Both the position numbers and the translations under genes were made by a program. From positions 3,014 to 67,013 of the forward strand of contig JBBRQU010000022.1 of the NCBI GenBank assembly GCA_038225855.1: DNA of 64,000 nt, written 5' to 3'. This document shows, in pieces, positions 32,902 through 42,015 of this stretch (the stretch's first letter is position 1; the number at the start of each line of letters is the position of its first letter). This stretch comes from CAHJXF01 sp038225855. Its GTDB lineage: Bacteria; Pseudomonadota; Gammaproteobacteria; Burkholderiales; Burkholderiaceae_D. The notes below the pieces were generated by a model. That model was not told where the DNA came from and did no database searches. It worked only from the letters and a program-made list of their open reading frames with translations.

Positions 32902-34691
32902 TTGTCCTCCACTTGCAGGATGGCGAGAAAAGCCTCCTGGGGAATCTCGACCGACCCGACCTGCTTCATGCGTTTCTTGCCGGCCTTCTGCTTGTCAAGC
33001 AGTTTGCGTTTGCGGCTGATGTCACCGCCGTAGCACTTGGCGATCACGTTCTTGCGCAACGCCTTGACGTTCTCGCGCGCGATGATGTTCGAGCCGATCG
33101 CAGCCTGGATGGCCACGTCGAACATTTGCCGCGGAATCAGTTCCCGCATCTTCGCGGCCACTTCACGCCCGCGATGCTGACTGTTGGCCCGATGCACGAT
33201 CACCGCGAGCGCATCGACCTTCTCGGCATTGATCAGCATGTCGACCTTGACGACATCGGCTGCGCGGAATTCCTTGAACTCGTAGTCCATCGACGCATAA
33301 CCGCGCGACACGGATTTGAGCTTGTCGAAGAAGTCGAGAACGATCTCCGCCAGCGGAATCTCGTACGTCAGCATGACCTGACGACCGTGATAGTCGATAC
33401 CCAGTTGCACGCCGCGCTTCTGCATCGCGAGCGTGATCACCGAGCCCACGTAATCCTTCGGCATGTAGAGCTTGACCGTGACGATCGGTTCGCGAATCTC
33501 CTCGATGCGACCGGGGTCGGGCATCTTTGAAGGGTTCTCGACCTGGATGACGCTGCCGTCGCGCATCAGCACCTGGTAGATCACTGAAGGTGCGGTGGTG
33601 ATCAGGTCCATGTCGTACTCGCGCTCGAGGCGCTCCTGCACGATCTCGAGATGCAGCAGCCCAAGGAAGCCGCAGCGAAAGCCGAAGCCCAGCGCCTGCG
33701 AGACTTCGGGTTCGTATTGAAGCGACGCATCGTTGAGTCTCAACTTCTCGAGAGCGTCGCGCAGCGCGTCGTACTGATTGCTCTCGATCGGAAAGAGACC
33801 CGCGAAGACCTGCGGCTGCACTTCCTTGAAGCCGGGCAACGCGTGCTTGGCGGGTTTTGAGGCCAGCGTGATCGTGTCGCCGACCTTCGCGGCCTTCAGT
33901 TCCTTGATGCCGGCGATGATGAATCCCACTTCGCCGGCCGAAAGCTGCGCGCGAGAGACCGATTTGGGCGTGAATACGCCGACCTGTTCGACCAGATGCT
34001 GCGAGCCGTTGGCCATCAACAGGATCTTGTCGCGCGGCTTGACGACGCCGTTGAAGACACGCACCAGCATCACGACGCCGACGTAATTGTCGAACCAAGA
34101 GTCGATGATCAACGCCTGCAGAGGATCGTTGGCCGAACCCGAAGGCGGCGGGATGCGCGCGATGACCGCTTCGATGATGTCGGGTACGCCTTCGCCGGTC
34201 TTCGCGCTCGCGCGTATCGCATCCTGCGCATCGATGCCGATCACGTCCTCGATCTCTTCGATCGCGCTTTCGGGATTGGCGCTCGGCAGATCGATCTTGT
34301 TCAAGACCGGCACGACTTCGACTCCGAGCTCGATCGCCGTATAGCAGTTCGCGACCGTCTGCGCCTCGACACCCTGGCTCGCATCGACCACCAGCAATGC
34401 GCCTTCGCAAGCCGACAACGAGCGGCTGACTTCATATGAAAAATCGACGTGGCCCGGCGTGTCGATCAGGTTGAGCTTGTAGGTCTTGCCGTCGCGCGCC
34501 AGATATTCGAGCACCGCAGTCTGCGCCTTGATGGTGATGCCGCGCTCGCGCTCGAGATCCATCGAATCGAGCACCTGCGCCTCCATCTCACGATCCGACA
34601 GACCTCCGCACAACTGGATGATGCGATCGGCCAGGGTCGATTTCCCGTGGTCGATGTGGGCGATGATGGAGAAGTTGCGGATCTGCTGCAT
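32898..34691 (-). CDS. lepA: Elongation factor 4 (LepA)
   Basis: Ribosomal GTPase affecting initiation and elongation. 597 residues from the ATG at 34691 (MQQIRNFSIIAHIDHGKST); upstream open frame lacks homology. G1 AHIDHGKST, G3 DTPGHVDF, G4 NKIDLPSA, then EF-G-like domains II, III and V and the LepA-specific C-terminal domain (AKCYGGDISRKRKLLDKQK). First gene of the tightly packed run down to uvrC. Confidence 0.97.
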   Translation of the reverse strand: MQQIRNFSIIAHIDHGKSTLADRIIQLCGGLSDREMEAQVLDSMDLERERGITIKAQTAVLEYLARDGKTYKLNLIDTPGHVDFSYEVSRSLSACEGALLVVDASQGVEAQTVANCYTAIELGVEVVPVLNKIDLPSANPESAIEEIEDVIGIDAQDAIRASAKTGEGVPDIIEAVIARIPPPSGSANDPLQALIIDSWFDNYVGVVMLVRVFNGVVKPRDKILLMANGSQHLVEQVGVFTPKSVSRAQLSAGEVGFIIAGIKELKAAKVGDTITLASKPAKHALPGFKEVQPQVFAGLFPIESNQYDALRDALEKLRLNDASLQYEPEVSQALGFGFRCGFLGLLHLEIVQERLEREYDMDLITTAPSVIYQVLMRDGSVIQVENPSKMPDPGRIEEIREPIVTVKLYMPKDYVGSVITLAMQKRGVQLGIDYHGRQVMLTYEIPLAEIVLDFFDKLKSVSRGYASMDYEFKEFRAADVVKVDMLINAEKVDALAVIVHRANSQHRGREVAAKMRELIPRQMFDVAIQAAIGSNIIARENVKALRKNVIAKCYGGDISRKRKLLDKQKAGKKRMKQVGSVEIPQEAFLAILQVEDK

Positions 34692-34785
34692 TGAATAGGA
34701 AGACGGCGGGGAACCCGCGCGCGCCGGACGCAGCGTCGATGCGATCGACGCGCCTGCATTGGAAAATAGTGGAATGAGGGGCAAC

Positions 34786-34831
34786 AAAAAAGGGGCCGCG
34801 CTGTCGGCTTCCGCAGTCGACGCCCCTTTTT
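34786..34831 (-). terminator. Terminator after mucD, possibly bidirectional
   Basis: Minus-strand transcript: AAAAAGGGGC, a ~25-base loop with an inner GTCG/CGAC stem, then GCCCCTTTTTT. It ends about 75 bases after the mucD stop and before lepA. The A/T tracts on both sides would let it work in either direction. Confidence 0.75.
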
Positions 34832-34906
34832 GCCAAGCCCGCGATTTTACCCGAACCGCGACAGGGTCCCCGAAGGATGGGGATGCGGCGTGCGAAGTCC
34901 GCGCGT

Positions 34907-36385
34907 CTATTGCTTCTGCGTCGGACGCAGCGGCAGATAGAACACGCTCTCGCCGCGACGAACGAGGAGGAACGCCTGCTTCTTCGGGTCGAGTCTGGCC
35001 ACCTGCTCGTTGAACTGCTTTGCGCTTGCGACGTCCGCGTTGTTGAGGCCGAGCACGATGTCGTCGCGACGCAGGCCGGTGCTCGCGGCGGACCCTTCAA
35101 CGCTTTCGACCAGTGCGCCCGAAACGATGCCGAGCTGCTTGCGCTTGTCGTCGCCGATGTCGACCACCGACAGGCCCAGGTTGTTCGTCGTGGCCGGCTT
35201 GAGTGGCTCGGAAACCTTGGCGGGCCGCCTGGCCTCGGCATCGAGTTCGCTCACGACGATGGGGATATCGCGCGGCACTCCCTTGCGCAGCACCGAAAGA
35301 ACCGACTTGGTCCCGGGCTTGGTATCGCCGACCGCGCGCGGCAGATCGACCGACTTCTCGATCGCCTTGCCGTCGAACTTGACGATGATGTCCCCGGCGG
35401 CCACGCCCGCTCTTTCCGCGGGCGTTCCGGCTTCGACACGGCTGATGACTGCGCCTTGCGGCTTGATGCCCATCGCGTCGGCCACGTCCTTTCCGAGCTC
35501 CTGAATCTCGACGCCGAGGCGCCCACGCCTGACGCGGCCGCCGTTTTTCAATTGCTCGACGATGCGCATCGCGTCGTCGACTGGAATCGCGAATGAGATG
35601 CCGATGCTGCCGCCCGACCCGGAAAGGATCTGTGAATTGATTCCGATGACTTCGCCGCGCATGTTGATCAGCGGGCCTCCCGAATTGCCGGGATTGATCG
35701 AAGCGTCGGTCTGAATGAACGGCAACAGATCGCCGGTGTCGCGCCCCTTGGCGCTGACGATGCCGGCGGTGACCGTGTTCTCGAGTCCGAAAGGCGAGCC
35801 GATCGCAAGCACCCATTGACCGACGCGAATCACCTTCGAGTCGCCGATCGTCGCGCGCGGCAGACCGCCCGCCTCGATCTTCAACAGCGCGACATCGGTC
35901 CGTTTGTCGGCGCCGATCAGCTTGCCCTTGAACTCGCGCTTGTCGGTCAGGGTCACGATGATTTCGCTGGCGTTCTCGACCACGTGCGCGTTGGTCATCA
36001 CGTAGCCGTCGGCCGACAGGATGAATCCCGAGGCGACGCCGCGCTCGCGTGGCGTTTCCTGGTTTCCACGGTCACCGCCGCCGCGGTCGCCGCGGTCGCC
36101 CCGTCTGCCGCGCGGCGATCGATCCGGGCTCGGAGCTTGCGGCGCGGGTACGCCGAAGAAGCGACGAAACAGCTCCTGCACATCGTCGTCGTCGAGGCCT
36201 TCGACCGCGCCCTGACCTCGCACTTTCTCGGTCGTGCGAATGTTGACGACCGCAGGTCCGACACGCTCGACGAGATCGGCGAAGTCGGGCAAGTCGCGAC
36301 CTTGTGCCGGACCCTGCGCGTGTAGCGGTGGCGAGGCGCAAACCAGCATCGCGCTCGCGAGCGCCGCCACGAAGAGACTTCGCAT
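34907..36385 (-). CDS. mucD: Periplasmic serine protease MucD/DegP
   Basis: HtrA-family protease/chaperone of the periplasm. 492 residues from the ATG at 36385, with AAGGAAGG five bases upstream. Signal peptide ends near LHA-QG (residue ~23). Catalytic triad H134 (TNAHVV), D164 (KRTDVALLK), S235 (PGNSGGPL); two PDZ domains follow (~260-350 and ~390-485). An Arg/Gly/Asp-rich insertion (~86-113) sits in the LA loop before the protease core. Follows rpoE-rseA-rseB, but a terminator lies between. Confidence 0.96.
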   Translation of the reverse strand: MRSLFVAALASAMLVCASPPLHAQGPAQGRDLPDFADLVERVGPAVVNIRTTEKVRGQGAVEGLDDDDVQELFRRFFGVPAPQAPSPDRSPRGRRGDRGDRGGGDRGNQETPRERGVASGFILSADGYVMTNAHVVENASEIIVTLTDKREFKGKLIGADKRTDVALLKIEAGGLPRATIGDSKVIRVGQWVLAIGSPFGLENTVTAGIVSAKGRDTGDLLPFIQTDASINPGNSGGPLINMRGEVIGINSQILSGSGGSIGISFAIPVDDAMRIVEQLKNGGRVRRGRLGVEIQELGKDVADAMGIKPQGAVISRVEAGTPAERAGVAAGDIIVKFDGKAIEKSVDLPRAVGDTKPGTKSVLSVLRKGVPRDIPIVVSELDAEARRPAKVSEPLKPATTNNLGLSVVDIGDDKRKQLGIVSGALVESVEGSAASTGLRRDDIVLGLNNADVASAKQFNEQVARLDPKKQAFLLVRRGESVFYLPLRPTQKQ

Positions 36386-36446
36386 GTTGCCTTCCTTGAA
36401 AGACGCCGGCCCGACGAGTCGGCAAAACACCCGCTCGACTCGAGCC

Positions 36447-36473
36447 AAAAAAAATCCGGTTCGATCGAACCGG
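36447..36473 (-). terminator. Terminator between rseB and mucD
   Basis: On the minus strand, the perfect palindrome CCGGTTCGATCGAACCGG (36456-36473) is followed by A and eight T residues. It lies 66 bases after the rseB stop and 62 bases before the mucD start, so mucD needs read-through or its own promoter. Confidence 0.85.
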
Positions 36474-36538
36474 TCGAGAGTGCATCATGCCAGCAGTTTC
36501 CGACTGCCGCATGCAGGTGGACGGGCCCGTCGTCCCGA

Positions 36539-37648
36539 TTACCGGGGCGCCTTGTGCTCGACCGTGTTCGCCATCTGCTTGACTGAGGCCGCCGGCGCGT
36601 CGCCCACCACCGTCAGCCAATACTCGCCATACCTTCTGGTCACGACGTTGACCGGACCTTTGCTGACATCGCCTTCGGCCACGCCAGGCGGAGGAGCCGA
36701 CTCGATGAAGATCGAAATCGCGGCGAGACCGTCGGAATAGACGATCTGTCCCACGTCCTCGCGGCCGCCGAACGCGCGACGCACTTCCATCACTTTGTGA
36801 AAGCCCGCGATCGGTTGCGCCACGGACCAGCCGGCCCGCGCCAGATCGACCGGGGTCATGTTGCTGGTCTCCGTTCGCCAGCCTGCGGTGTTGGTCGACG
36901 ACGGCTTGATTGGTGATCGATGATCCACCGTGCCACCGATCACGACATCGGTAAACGCGACCTGCTCGATCACAACGCCCTGGTCGCTGACCGTCTGAGC
37001 CTTCAACAGCAGCGAGGAATCGCGATCGAACCACAGCCGGTAACCATAGCGCTGCTTGTCGCGCGCCTCGAGCTTGATGGTCAGCGCCATGTGGCCCGCG
37101 ACGCGATCGATGCCTTCGGACGAGAGCCGATAGTACTGATCGATGTCGGCCGGCGTGCTGGTGAGAAGCGCGGGGAAGCTGTCCGACCGCGCCCTCTTCT
37201 CTACGAGGATGAGCTTGCTGTCGGGGATGTAGCAGCGCACGTCGTCGTTGTGCCGAACGAACTCACGAACCTGTCCATCGAGCAACTCGAGTTTTTCGTG
37301 TTCGCCCATCTTGTCCGCGACGTGCGTGATGCGCGACGACTGAACTTGATTGCCTTGTTGATAGATGAAGATGCCCGCGTAGTTCTCCCGTTGTGCCGCC
37401 TGCTGAATACGCATGAGCAGCGCGAGCGCATCGACCGGCGCGGGCGAAGGCGCATCGGGCGATGCACCCATCGCGCCTTGGCATAACGCGATGCCGAGGC
37501 CGGCCACGAACAGTACGGGCACCCCCGCACGACGCGAGCGATGCAAAAGCCGATTGTTGCGCCGTCCCTCGAGGGTCGGCGCGAAGCGCGATCTCTTCGG
37601 CGCCGCGCACGACGCGATTTCCGCGTTCGCGGACGACGCAGCCGTCAT
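36539..37648 (-). CDS. rseB: Sigma-E regulatory protein RseB/MucB
   Basis: Periplasmic protein that shields the anti-sigma factor RseA from DegS and senses mislocalised lipids/LPS. 369 residues; a basic N-terminus precedes a signal-peptide-like segment (~43-62) ending MGA-SP. MucB/RseB N-terminal domain ~70-245 (LMRIQQAAQRENYAGIFIYQ) and C-terminal domain to the end. The start is uncertain because of the long N-terminus; shorter starts near residue 40 are possible. Five bases from rseA. Confidence 0.93.
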   Translation of the reverse strand: MTAASSANAEIASCAAPKRSRFAPTLEGRRNNRLLHRSRRAGVPVLFVAGLGIALCQGAMGASPDAPSPAPVDALALLMRIQQAAQRENYAGIFIYQQGNQVQSSRITHVADKMGEHEKLELLDGQVREFVRHNDDVRCYIPDSKLILVEKRARSDSFPALLTSTPADIDQYYRLSSEGIDRVAGHMALTIKLEARDKQRYGYRLWFDRDSSLLLKAQTVSDQGVVIEQVAFTDVVIGGTVDHRSPIKPSSTNTAGWRTETSNMTPVDLARAGWSVAQPIAGFHKVMEVRRAFGGREDVGQIVYSDGLAAISIFIESAPPPGVAEGDVSKGPVNVVTRRYGEYWLTVVGDAPAASVKQMANTVEHKAPR

Positions 37649-37652
37649 GAGT

Positions 37653-38345
37653 TCACTGGGGAGCGGACAAGCCGGAGTTCGACACCGGCGCGTTGTAAGT
37701 CGCCGGTCTGGCCGAGGGACCGCGATAGGCGAAAGGCGTCACGTCCCGATGCGCCGCAAGGTAAGGCGATAGACGATCGGGATCGATCGCTTTCAATTCG
37801 CTCGCCCGTGTCTCGGGCTCAGGTGACGGACTTGCCTTCGCGATGACCACATTCGGTGTTTCCGGGACGGCGGCCGGTGCTTGGGGCCGCAGCGCGGACG
37901 ACTGCGCCGACGACCATGCCGCCCCTTTCTTGTTGTCGTCGTTGCGACCGAGCGGCGATGCGACCCAGGCCACGACCACCAGCGCCGCGGCGATCGATGC
38001 GCTGGGCAGCCCGGTGCGCACCCAGAAACGCGCGGAACGTGAACCCTCGGTGCGTTCGGTCCGCCTGGGTGCAACGATGGAAGGCTCGACGGCCAGCGCC
38101 ACCGAGAAGCGACGCAGGAAATGTTCATCGTCGCCGGTCCCGATGACTTCCTCGGAACGCATCCAGTCGCCGGCACGATGAGCGTCGAGCCAGAAGCGCG
38201 CCAATTCGTCCGATGCCAACAGCGCATCGAGCGTCCCGTCGCTGGATCGATCGTCGAACTCGCCGTCGATCAACATCGAGACGCGCATGCGGGCATCGCT
38301 GCCGGCCGCGGATGATGGACCGGGGACCGCATCTTGAACATTCAT
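37653..38345 (-). CDS. rseA: Anti-sigma-E factor RseA/MucA
   Basis: 230 residues from the ATG at 38345, with GAGGTG six to seven bases upstream. Cytoplasmic sigma-binding domain (~20-100: RVSMLIDGEFDDRSSDGTLD, FWLDAHRAGDWMRSEEV), one membrane segment (~118-135, ASIAAALVVVAWVAS) and a ~90-residue periplasmic tail that should bind RseB. Two bases after the rpoE stop, so production is coupled. Confidence 0.92.
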   Translation of the reverse strand: MNVQDAVPGPSSAAGSDARMRVSMLIDGEFDDRSSDGTLDALLASDELARFWLDAHRAGDWMRSEEVIGTGDDEHFLRRFSVALAVEPSIVAPRRTERTEGSRSARFWVRTGLPSASIAAALVVVAWVASPLGRNDDNKKGAAWSSAQSSALRPQAPAAVPETPNVVIAKASPSPEPETRASELKAIDPDRLSPYLAAHRDVTPFAYRGPSARPATYNAPVSNSGLSAPQ

Positions 38346-38347
38346 CG

Positions 38348-38956
38348 TTACCACCTCTTGTCTTTGGCAGTACCCAAGAGCGGCCGCAATTCGGACGCGA
38401 TCGACTCCCGTGCCCGAAAAATACGCGAGCGCACGGTACCGATCGGACAGTTCATCGCTGCCGCAATGTCTTCGTAACTCATTCCCTCTATTTCTCTCAA
38501 CTGAATCGCGGTGCGGAGCTCTTCTGGGAGTGCATCCATCGCCCGCCCGATGGTTTCGCCTACCTGCTTACTCATCATCAGCGATTCCGGCGTGTTGATA
38601 TCCCTTAGTTGGTCGGCCTCCTCGAAAGTTTCCGCTTCTTCAACATCGCTTCCGGTGGTGGTCGGCGCCCTGCGACTCTGTGAGGCCAGATAGTTCTTGG
38701 CGGTGTTGATCGCGATTCGATAGAGCCAGGTGTAAAACGCGCTGTCGCCGCGGAACTGAGGCAGCGCGCGATAGGCCTTGATGAACGCTTCCTGAGTCAC
38801 GTCCTCGATCTCGGCCGCATCGCGAACCAGTCGCGACACGAGTCGATTGATCTTGCGCTGGTACTTGGCGACGAGCAGTTCGAACGCGTGCTTGTCGCCG
38901 CGCTGCACGCGCTCGACCAGACGCTGATCGATTTCCCGTTCAGGGGTGGGCGCCAT
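38348..38956 (-). CDS. rpoE: RNA polymerase sigma factor RpoE/AlgU
   Basis: ECF sigma factor for envelope stress. 202 residues from the ATG at 38956 (MAPTPEREIDQRLVERVQRGD). Sigma-2 region ~20-95 (LLVAKYQRKINRLV, DVTQEAFIKAYRALPQFRG), sigma-4 region ~140-195 (LPEELRTAIQLREIEGMSYEDIA, CPIGTVRSRIFRARE). The length matches E. coli RpoE. I did not find a clear sigma-E promoter just upstream. Confidence 0.97.
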   Translation of the reverse strand: MAPTPEREIDQRLVERVQRGDKHAFELLVAKYQRKINRLVSRLVRDAAEIEDVTQEAFIKAYRALPQFRGDSAFYTWLYRIAINTAKNYLASQSRRAPTTTGSDVEEAETFEEADQLRDINTPESLMMSKQVGETIGRAMDALPEELRTAIQLREIEGMSYEDIAAAMNCPIGTVRSRIFRARESIASELRPLLGTAKDKRW

Positions 38957-38960
38957 GGGC

Positions 38961-39506
38961 TCAGCCAGGGAGATTCTTCCCGCTCGAGCCGACTTCATGC
39001 CGGCCGGCGCGCTGCGCCCAAAGCAGGAAGCGCTGCAGGCGCCGCGCGTCGCCCACATCCAGTTCGGCGCGCACGACCGCAATCTCGAACATGCGACGCT
39101 GTCCGGCGCGATGCGCCGGTCTCAACGACAGGACTGCAAACTCCGGCCCCACCATCGCGGCCTCGCTCAGTTCGACAGGGTGCGGCATCGTGTCTTCGCC
39201 CAGGCGTCGCATCGACACGCCCGTGCGTTCACTGAGGAAGACTTCATGGACGCACGAGCGAACCTGTTCGATCCAGCGCCTCGCGGCGACCGCGACTGCG
39301 ACGAGGGCAGCGGCACTCGCCACAAACCACAACGCCTCGGGCGCCGAATCGATGGCCAGGCGCCCCGCGGCCGTTACCGTTGCGATGATGATTGCACCTG
39401 CAATCATCACTGCCTCGGCGAAAGCAAGGCAACGAGACGGCCCGATCGCGATACGCGTCGAGAGACTCATGCGATCAAGGAATGGAACGCGCAGCGCCCG
39501 CCGCAC
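38961..39506 (-). CDS. Small membrane protein between fabF and rpoE
   Basis: 181 residues from a GTG at 39506; the ATG at 39470 (MSLSTRIAIG) is an equally good start. Two membrane segments (~28-55 and ~59-78) form a hairpin, followed by a ~100-residue cytoplasmic domain. A two-segment membrane protein in this position is common in betaproteobacteria. The layout resembles YgfX/CptA, but I see no decisive motif, so the name is not assigned. Four bases separate its stop from rpoE. Confidence 0.7.
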   Translation of the reverse strand: MRRALRVPFLDRMSLSTRIAIGPSRCLAFAEAVMIAGAIIIATVTAAGRLAIDSAPEALWFVASAAALVAVAVAARRWIEQVRSCVHEVFLSERTGVSMRRLGEDTMPHPVELSEAAMVGPEFAVLSLRPAHRAGQRRMFEIAVVRAELDVGDARRLQRFLLWAQRAGRHEVGSSGKNLPG

Positions 39507-39520
39507 GGATCACGGACAGG

Positions 39521-40750
39521 TCACAGGCGGCGCAGCACCATCGTGCCGTTCGTGCCGCCGAACCCGAAGGAATTCGAGAGGGCCACATCGATCTTCATGC
39601 GCCGGGCTTGATTGGCGCAGTAGTCGAGGTCGCACTCGGGATCCTGGTTGAAGATGTTGATCGTGGGTGGTGAAATCTGATCGCGGATCGCCAGCGCCGC
39701 GAAGACCCCTTCGATGCCGCCGGCGGCGCCGAGCAGATGGCCGGTCATCGACTTGGTCGAATTGACCACGAGCTGGTGTGCGTGATCGCCGAAGGCGCGC
39801 TTGATCGCATCGGTCTCGTTCTTGTCGCCCAGCGGCGTCGAAGTCCCGTGCGCATTGATGTATTGAACCGCATCGGGACCAATCCCTGCGTTGCGAAGTG
39901 CGTTCAGCATCCCGCGTCGCGGACCATCCGAATCGGGCGCCGTGATGTGATAGGCGTCCGAGCTCATGCCGTAGCCGATCAACTCGGCGACGATGTTCGC
40001 GCCGCGCTTCTTCGCGTGCTCGTACTCCTCGAGCACCATCACGCCTGCCCCTTCACCGAGCACGAAGCCGTCTCGATCGCGGTCCCATGGACGGCTGGCG
40101 GTCGGTGGATCGTCGTTGCGCGAAGTCAGCGCGCGCGCCGCGGTAAAGCCGCCGATGCCCAGCGGCGAGATGGTCGACTCGGCGCCGCCGGCAAGCATCA
40201 CGTCCGCGTCACCGTATTCGATCAGGCGGCCTGCGTCGCCGATGCAATGCAAGCCGGTCGTGCATGCGCTGACGATACCGTAGCTCGGACCCTTCATCCC
40301 GAAATGAATCGAGAGCTGTCCCGACACCATGTTGATGATCGATGCGGGTACGAAGAACGGTGAGATGCGCCGAGGCCCGCGGGCGGCATATTCGATGCAG
40401 GTCTCTTCGATCATCGGCAGACCTCCGATGCCCGAACCGACGATCACGCCGATGCGCTCGGCATTGTCTTCGGTGATCGTCAGGCCGCTGTCGTTGAATG
40501 CCTGGATGCCGGCGGCGACGCCATAATGGATGAAGGTGTCCATGTGGCGCGCTTCCCGGGCCTCGATGTACTCGTCGATCTTGAAGCCCTTGACCTCGCC
40601 GGCGATGCGGCAGGAAAACGCAGAGGCGTCGAAACGCGTGATCGGAGCTATGCCCGACTTGCCCGCGACAATGTTGTTCCAGGCCTCAGCAATCGTATTG
40701 CCGACCGGGGAGATGATGCCGAGGCCGGTGATGACGACGCGACGACGCAT
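39521..40750 (-). CDS. fabF: 3-oxoacyl-ACP synthase II FabF
   Basis: Elongating condensing enzyme of type II fatty acid synthesis. 409 residues. Catalytic Cys163 in VSACTTGLH, His301 in NAHGTSTPLGD, Lys333 and His338 in STKSMTGHLLGA. 41 bases after acpP, the usual acpP-fabF pair. Confidence 0.98.
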   Translation of the reverse strand: MRRRVVITGLGIISPVGNTIAEAWNNIVAGKSGIAPITRFDASAFSCRIAGEVKGFKIDEYIEAREARHMDTFIHYGVAAGIQAFNDSGLTITEDNAERIGVIVGSGIGGLPMIEETCIEYAARGPRRISPFFVPASIINMVSGQLSIHFGMKGPSYGIVSACTTGLHCIGDAGRLIEYGDADVMLAGGAESTISPLGIGGFTAARALTSRNDDPPTASRPWDRDRDGFVLGEGAGVMVLEEYEHAKKRGANIVAELIGYGMSSDAYHITAPDSDGPRRGMLNALRNAGIGPDAVQYINAHGTSTPLGDKNETDAIKRAFGDHAHQLVVNSTKSMTGHLLGAAGGIEGVFAALAIRDQISPPTINIFNQDPECDLDYCANQARRMKIDVALSNSFGFGGTNGTMVLRRL

Positions 40751-40791
40751 TCGATTGAAGCGATCGATTGAAGCGGTCGGCTGGACCCGGC

Positions 40792-41028
40792 TTACTTCTT
40801 GTGCGAACTGACGTAGTCGATCGCCTGCTGCACAGTGGTGATCTTCTCGGCTTCCTCATCCGGGATTTCAGTTTCGAATTCGTCTTCGAGCGCCATCACA
40901 AGCTCGACCGTGTCGAGCGAATCCGCTCCCAGATCGTCGACGAACGACGACTCGGTCTTGATGTCCGCTTCGTTGACGCCCAATTGTTCGGCGACGATCT
41001 TCTTGACGCGCTGTTCGATGTTTTCCAT
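40792..41028 (-). CDS. acpP: Acyl carrier protein AcpP
   Basis: 78 residues from the ATG at 41028, with GAGAGGAG upstream. The phosphopantetheine site is Ser37 in DLGADSLDTVEL. The acidic four-helix ACP is complete. The frame is open far upstream, but only this start gives an ACP. A 233-base gap to fabG probably carries its own promoter, in keeping with high ACP expression. Confidence 0.98.
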   Translation of the reverse strand: MENIEQRVKKIVAEQLGVNEADIKTESSFVDDLGADSLDTVELVMALEDEFETEIPDEEAEKITTVQQAIDYVSSHKK

Positions 41029-41146
41029 GAACTCCTCTCCTCGGGGGGATGGTTGTGACGATGACGAGCGGGTCGCGCCCCAGGGTCTCCATCGGCGCCG
41101 AATTGCTCGGTTGAATCGCTCTCGACCCACTACAAAAATTGCGCGG

Positions 41147-41152
41147 ATTGTA
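41147..41152 (-). promoter_or_regulatory. Candidate -10 element of acpP
   Basis: On the minus strand the fabG-acpP gap contains CTGCTACAATCCGCGC; TACAAT is a good -10 hexamer about 119 bases before the acpP ATG. No clear -35 hexamer was found at 17 bases. Otherwise the gap 41029-41261 holds nothing I recognise. Confidence 0.4.
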
Positions 41153-41261
41153 GCAGACCGACCTATCGGACCCGCCTTGTGAAAACCGCCTGGTCGGTGT
41201 CGGTCAACCACTGAATATCGGGTCATGCCCCGCGTCACGACCGCATCTTTGCACGCAACCC

Positions 41262-42002
41262 CTACATATACATGCCGCCGTTCACGTGCAGCGTCGTTCC
41301 GGTGATGTAGCCCGCCTGCGGCGACGCGAGGAATGCAACTGCGGTCGCGATGTCTTCGGGCTTGCCCAGACGCGCCAACGGTATCTGCGCGGTCAACGCC
41401 TCGACCTGCGTCGCCGAAAGACCCTTGGTCATGTCGGTATCTATGAAGCCCGGCGCGACGCAATTGACCGTGATGCCGCGGCTGCCGACTTCCTTCGCAA
41501 GCGCGCGCGTGAGGCCCGCGACGCCGGCCTTGGCCGCCGCGTAGTTGGCCTGACCCGCGTTGCCGGCGAACCCGACCACCGAGGTGATGTTGACGATGCG
41601 GCCAGCACGTGCCTTGAGCATTCCCCGCAGCACACCGCGCGACAATCGAAACACCGCCGACAGATTGGTTTCGATCACCGCGCCCCAGTCGTCGTCCTTC
41701 ATGCGCATCGCGAGAGTGTCCTGCGTGATGCCGGCGTTGTTGACGAGAATGCCGAGCGAGCCGAACTCCTTTTGAATCGCATCGATCGCCGCATCGCAGG
41801 CCGCAGCATTGCGCACGTCGAGCACGATGCCTTTTCCTTTCGATGATGCAAGCGCTTCGGCGATGCCGGCCGCGCCCGTTGCCGATGTCGCAGTCCCGAC
41901 GACGGTTGCGCCGCGCGCCGCGAGCTCGGCTGCGATCGCGCGACCGATGCCCCGCGACGCGCCGGTCACGAACGCGACTTGTCCTGTGAGTTCGTGATTC
42001 AT
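41262..42002 (-). CDS. fabG: 3-oxoacyl-ACP reductase FabG
   Basis: NADPH-dependent short-chain reductase of fatty acid elongation. 246 residues. Cofactor motif TGASRGIGRAIA (13-24), NNAG at 88-91, catalytic Ser141, Tyr154 and Lys158 (YAAAK). Thirteen bases after fabD. Confidence 0.98.
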   Translation of the reverse strand: MNHELTGQVAFVTGASRGIGRAIAAELAARGATVVGTATSATGAAGIAEALASSKGKGIVLDVRNAAACDAAIDAIQKEFGSLGILVNNAGITQDTLAMRMKDDDWGAVIETNLSAVFRLSRGVLRGMLKARAGRIVNITSVVGFAGNAGQANYAAAKAGVAGLTRALAKEVGSRGITVNCVAPGFIDTDMTKGLSATQVEALTAQIPLARLGKPEDIATAVAFLASPQAGYITGTTLHVNGGMYM

Positions 42003-42015
42003 CGTCGCCCCTTGA

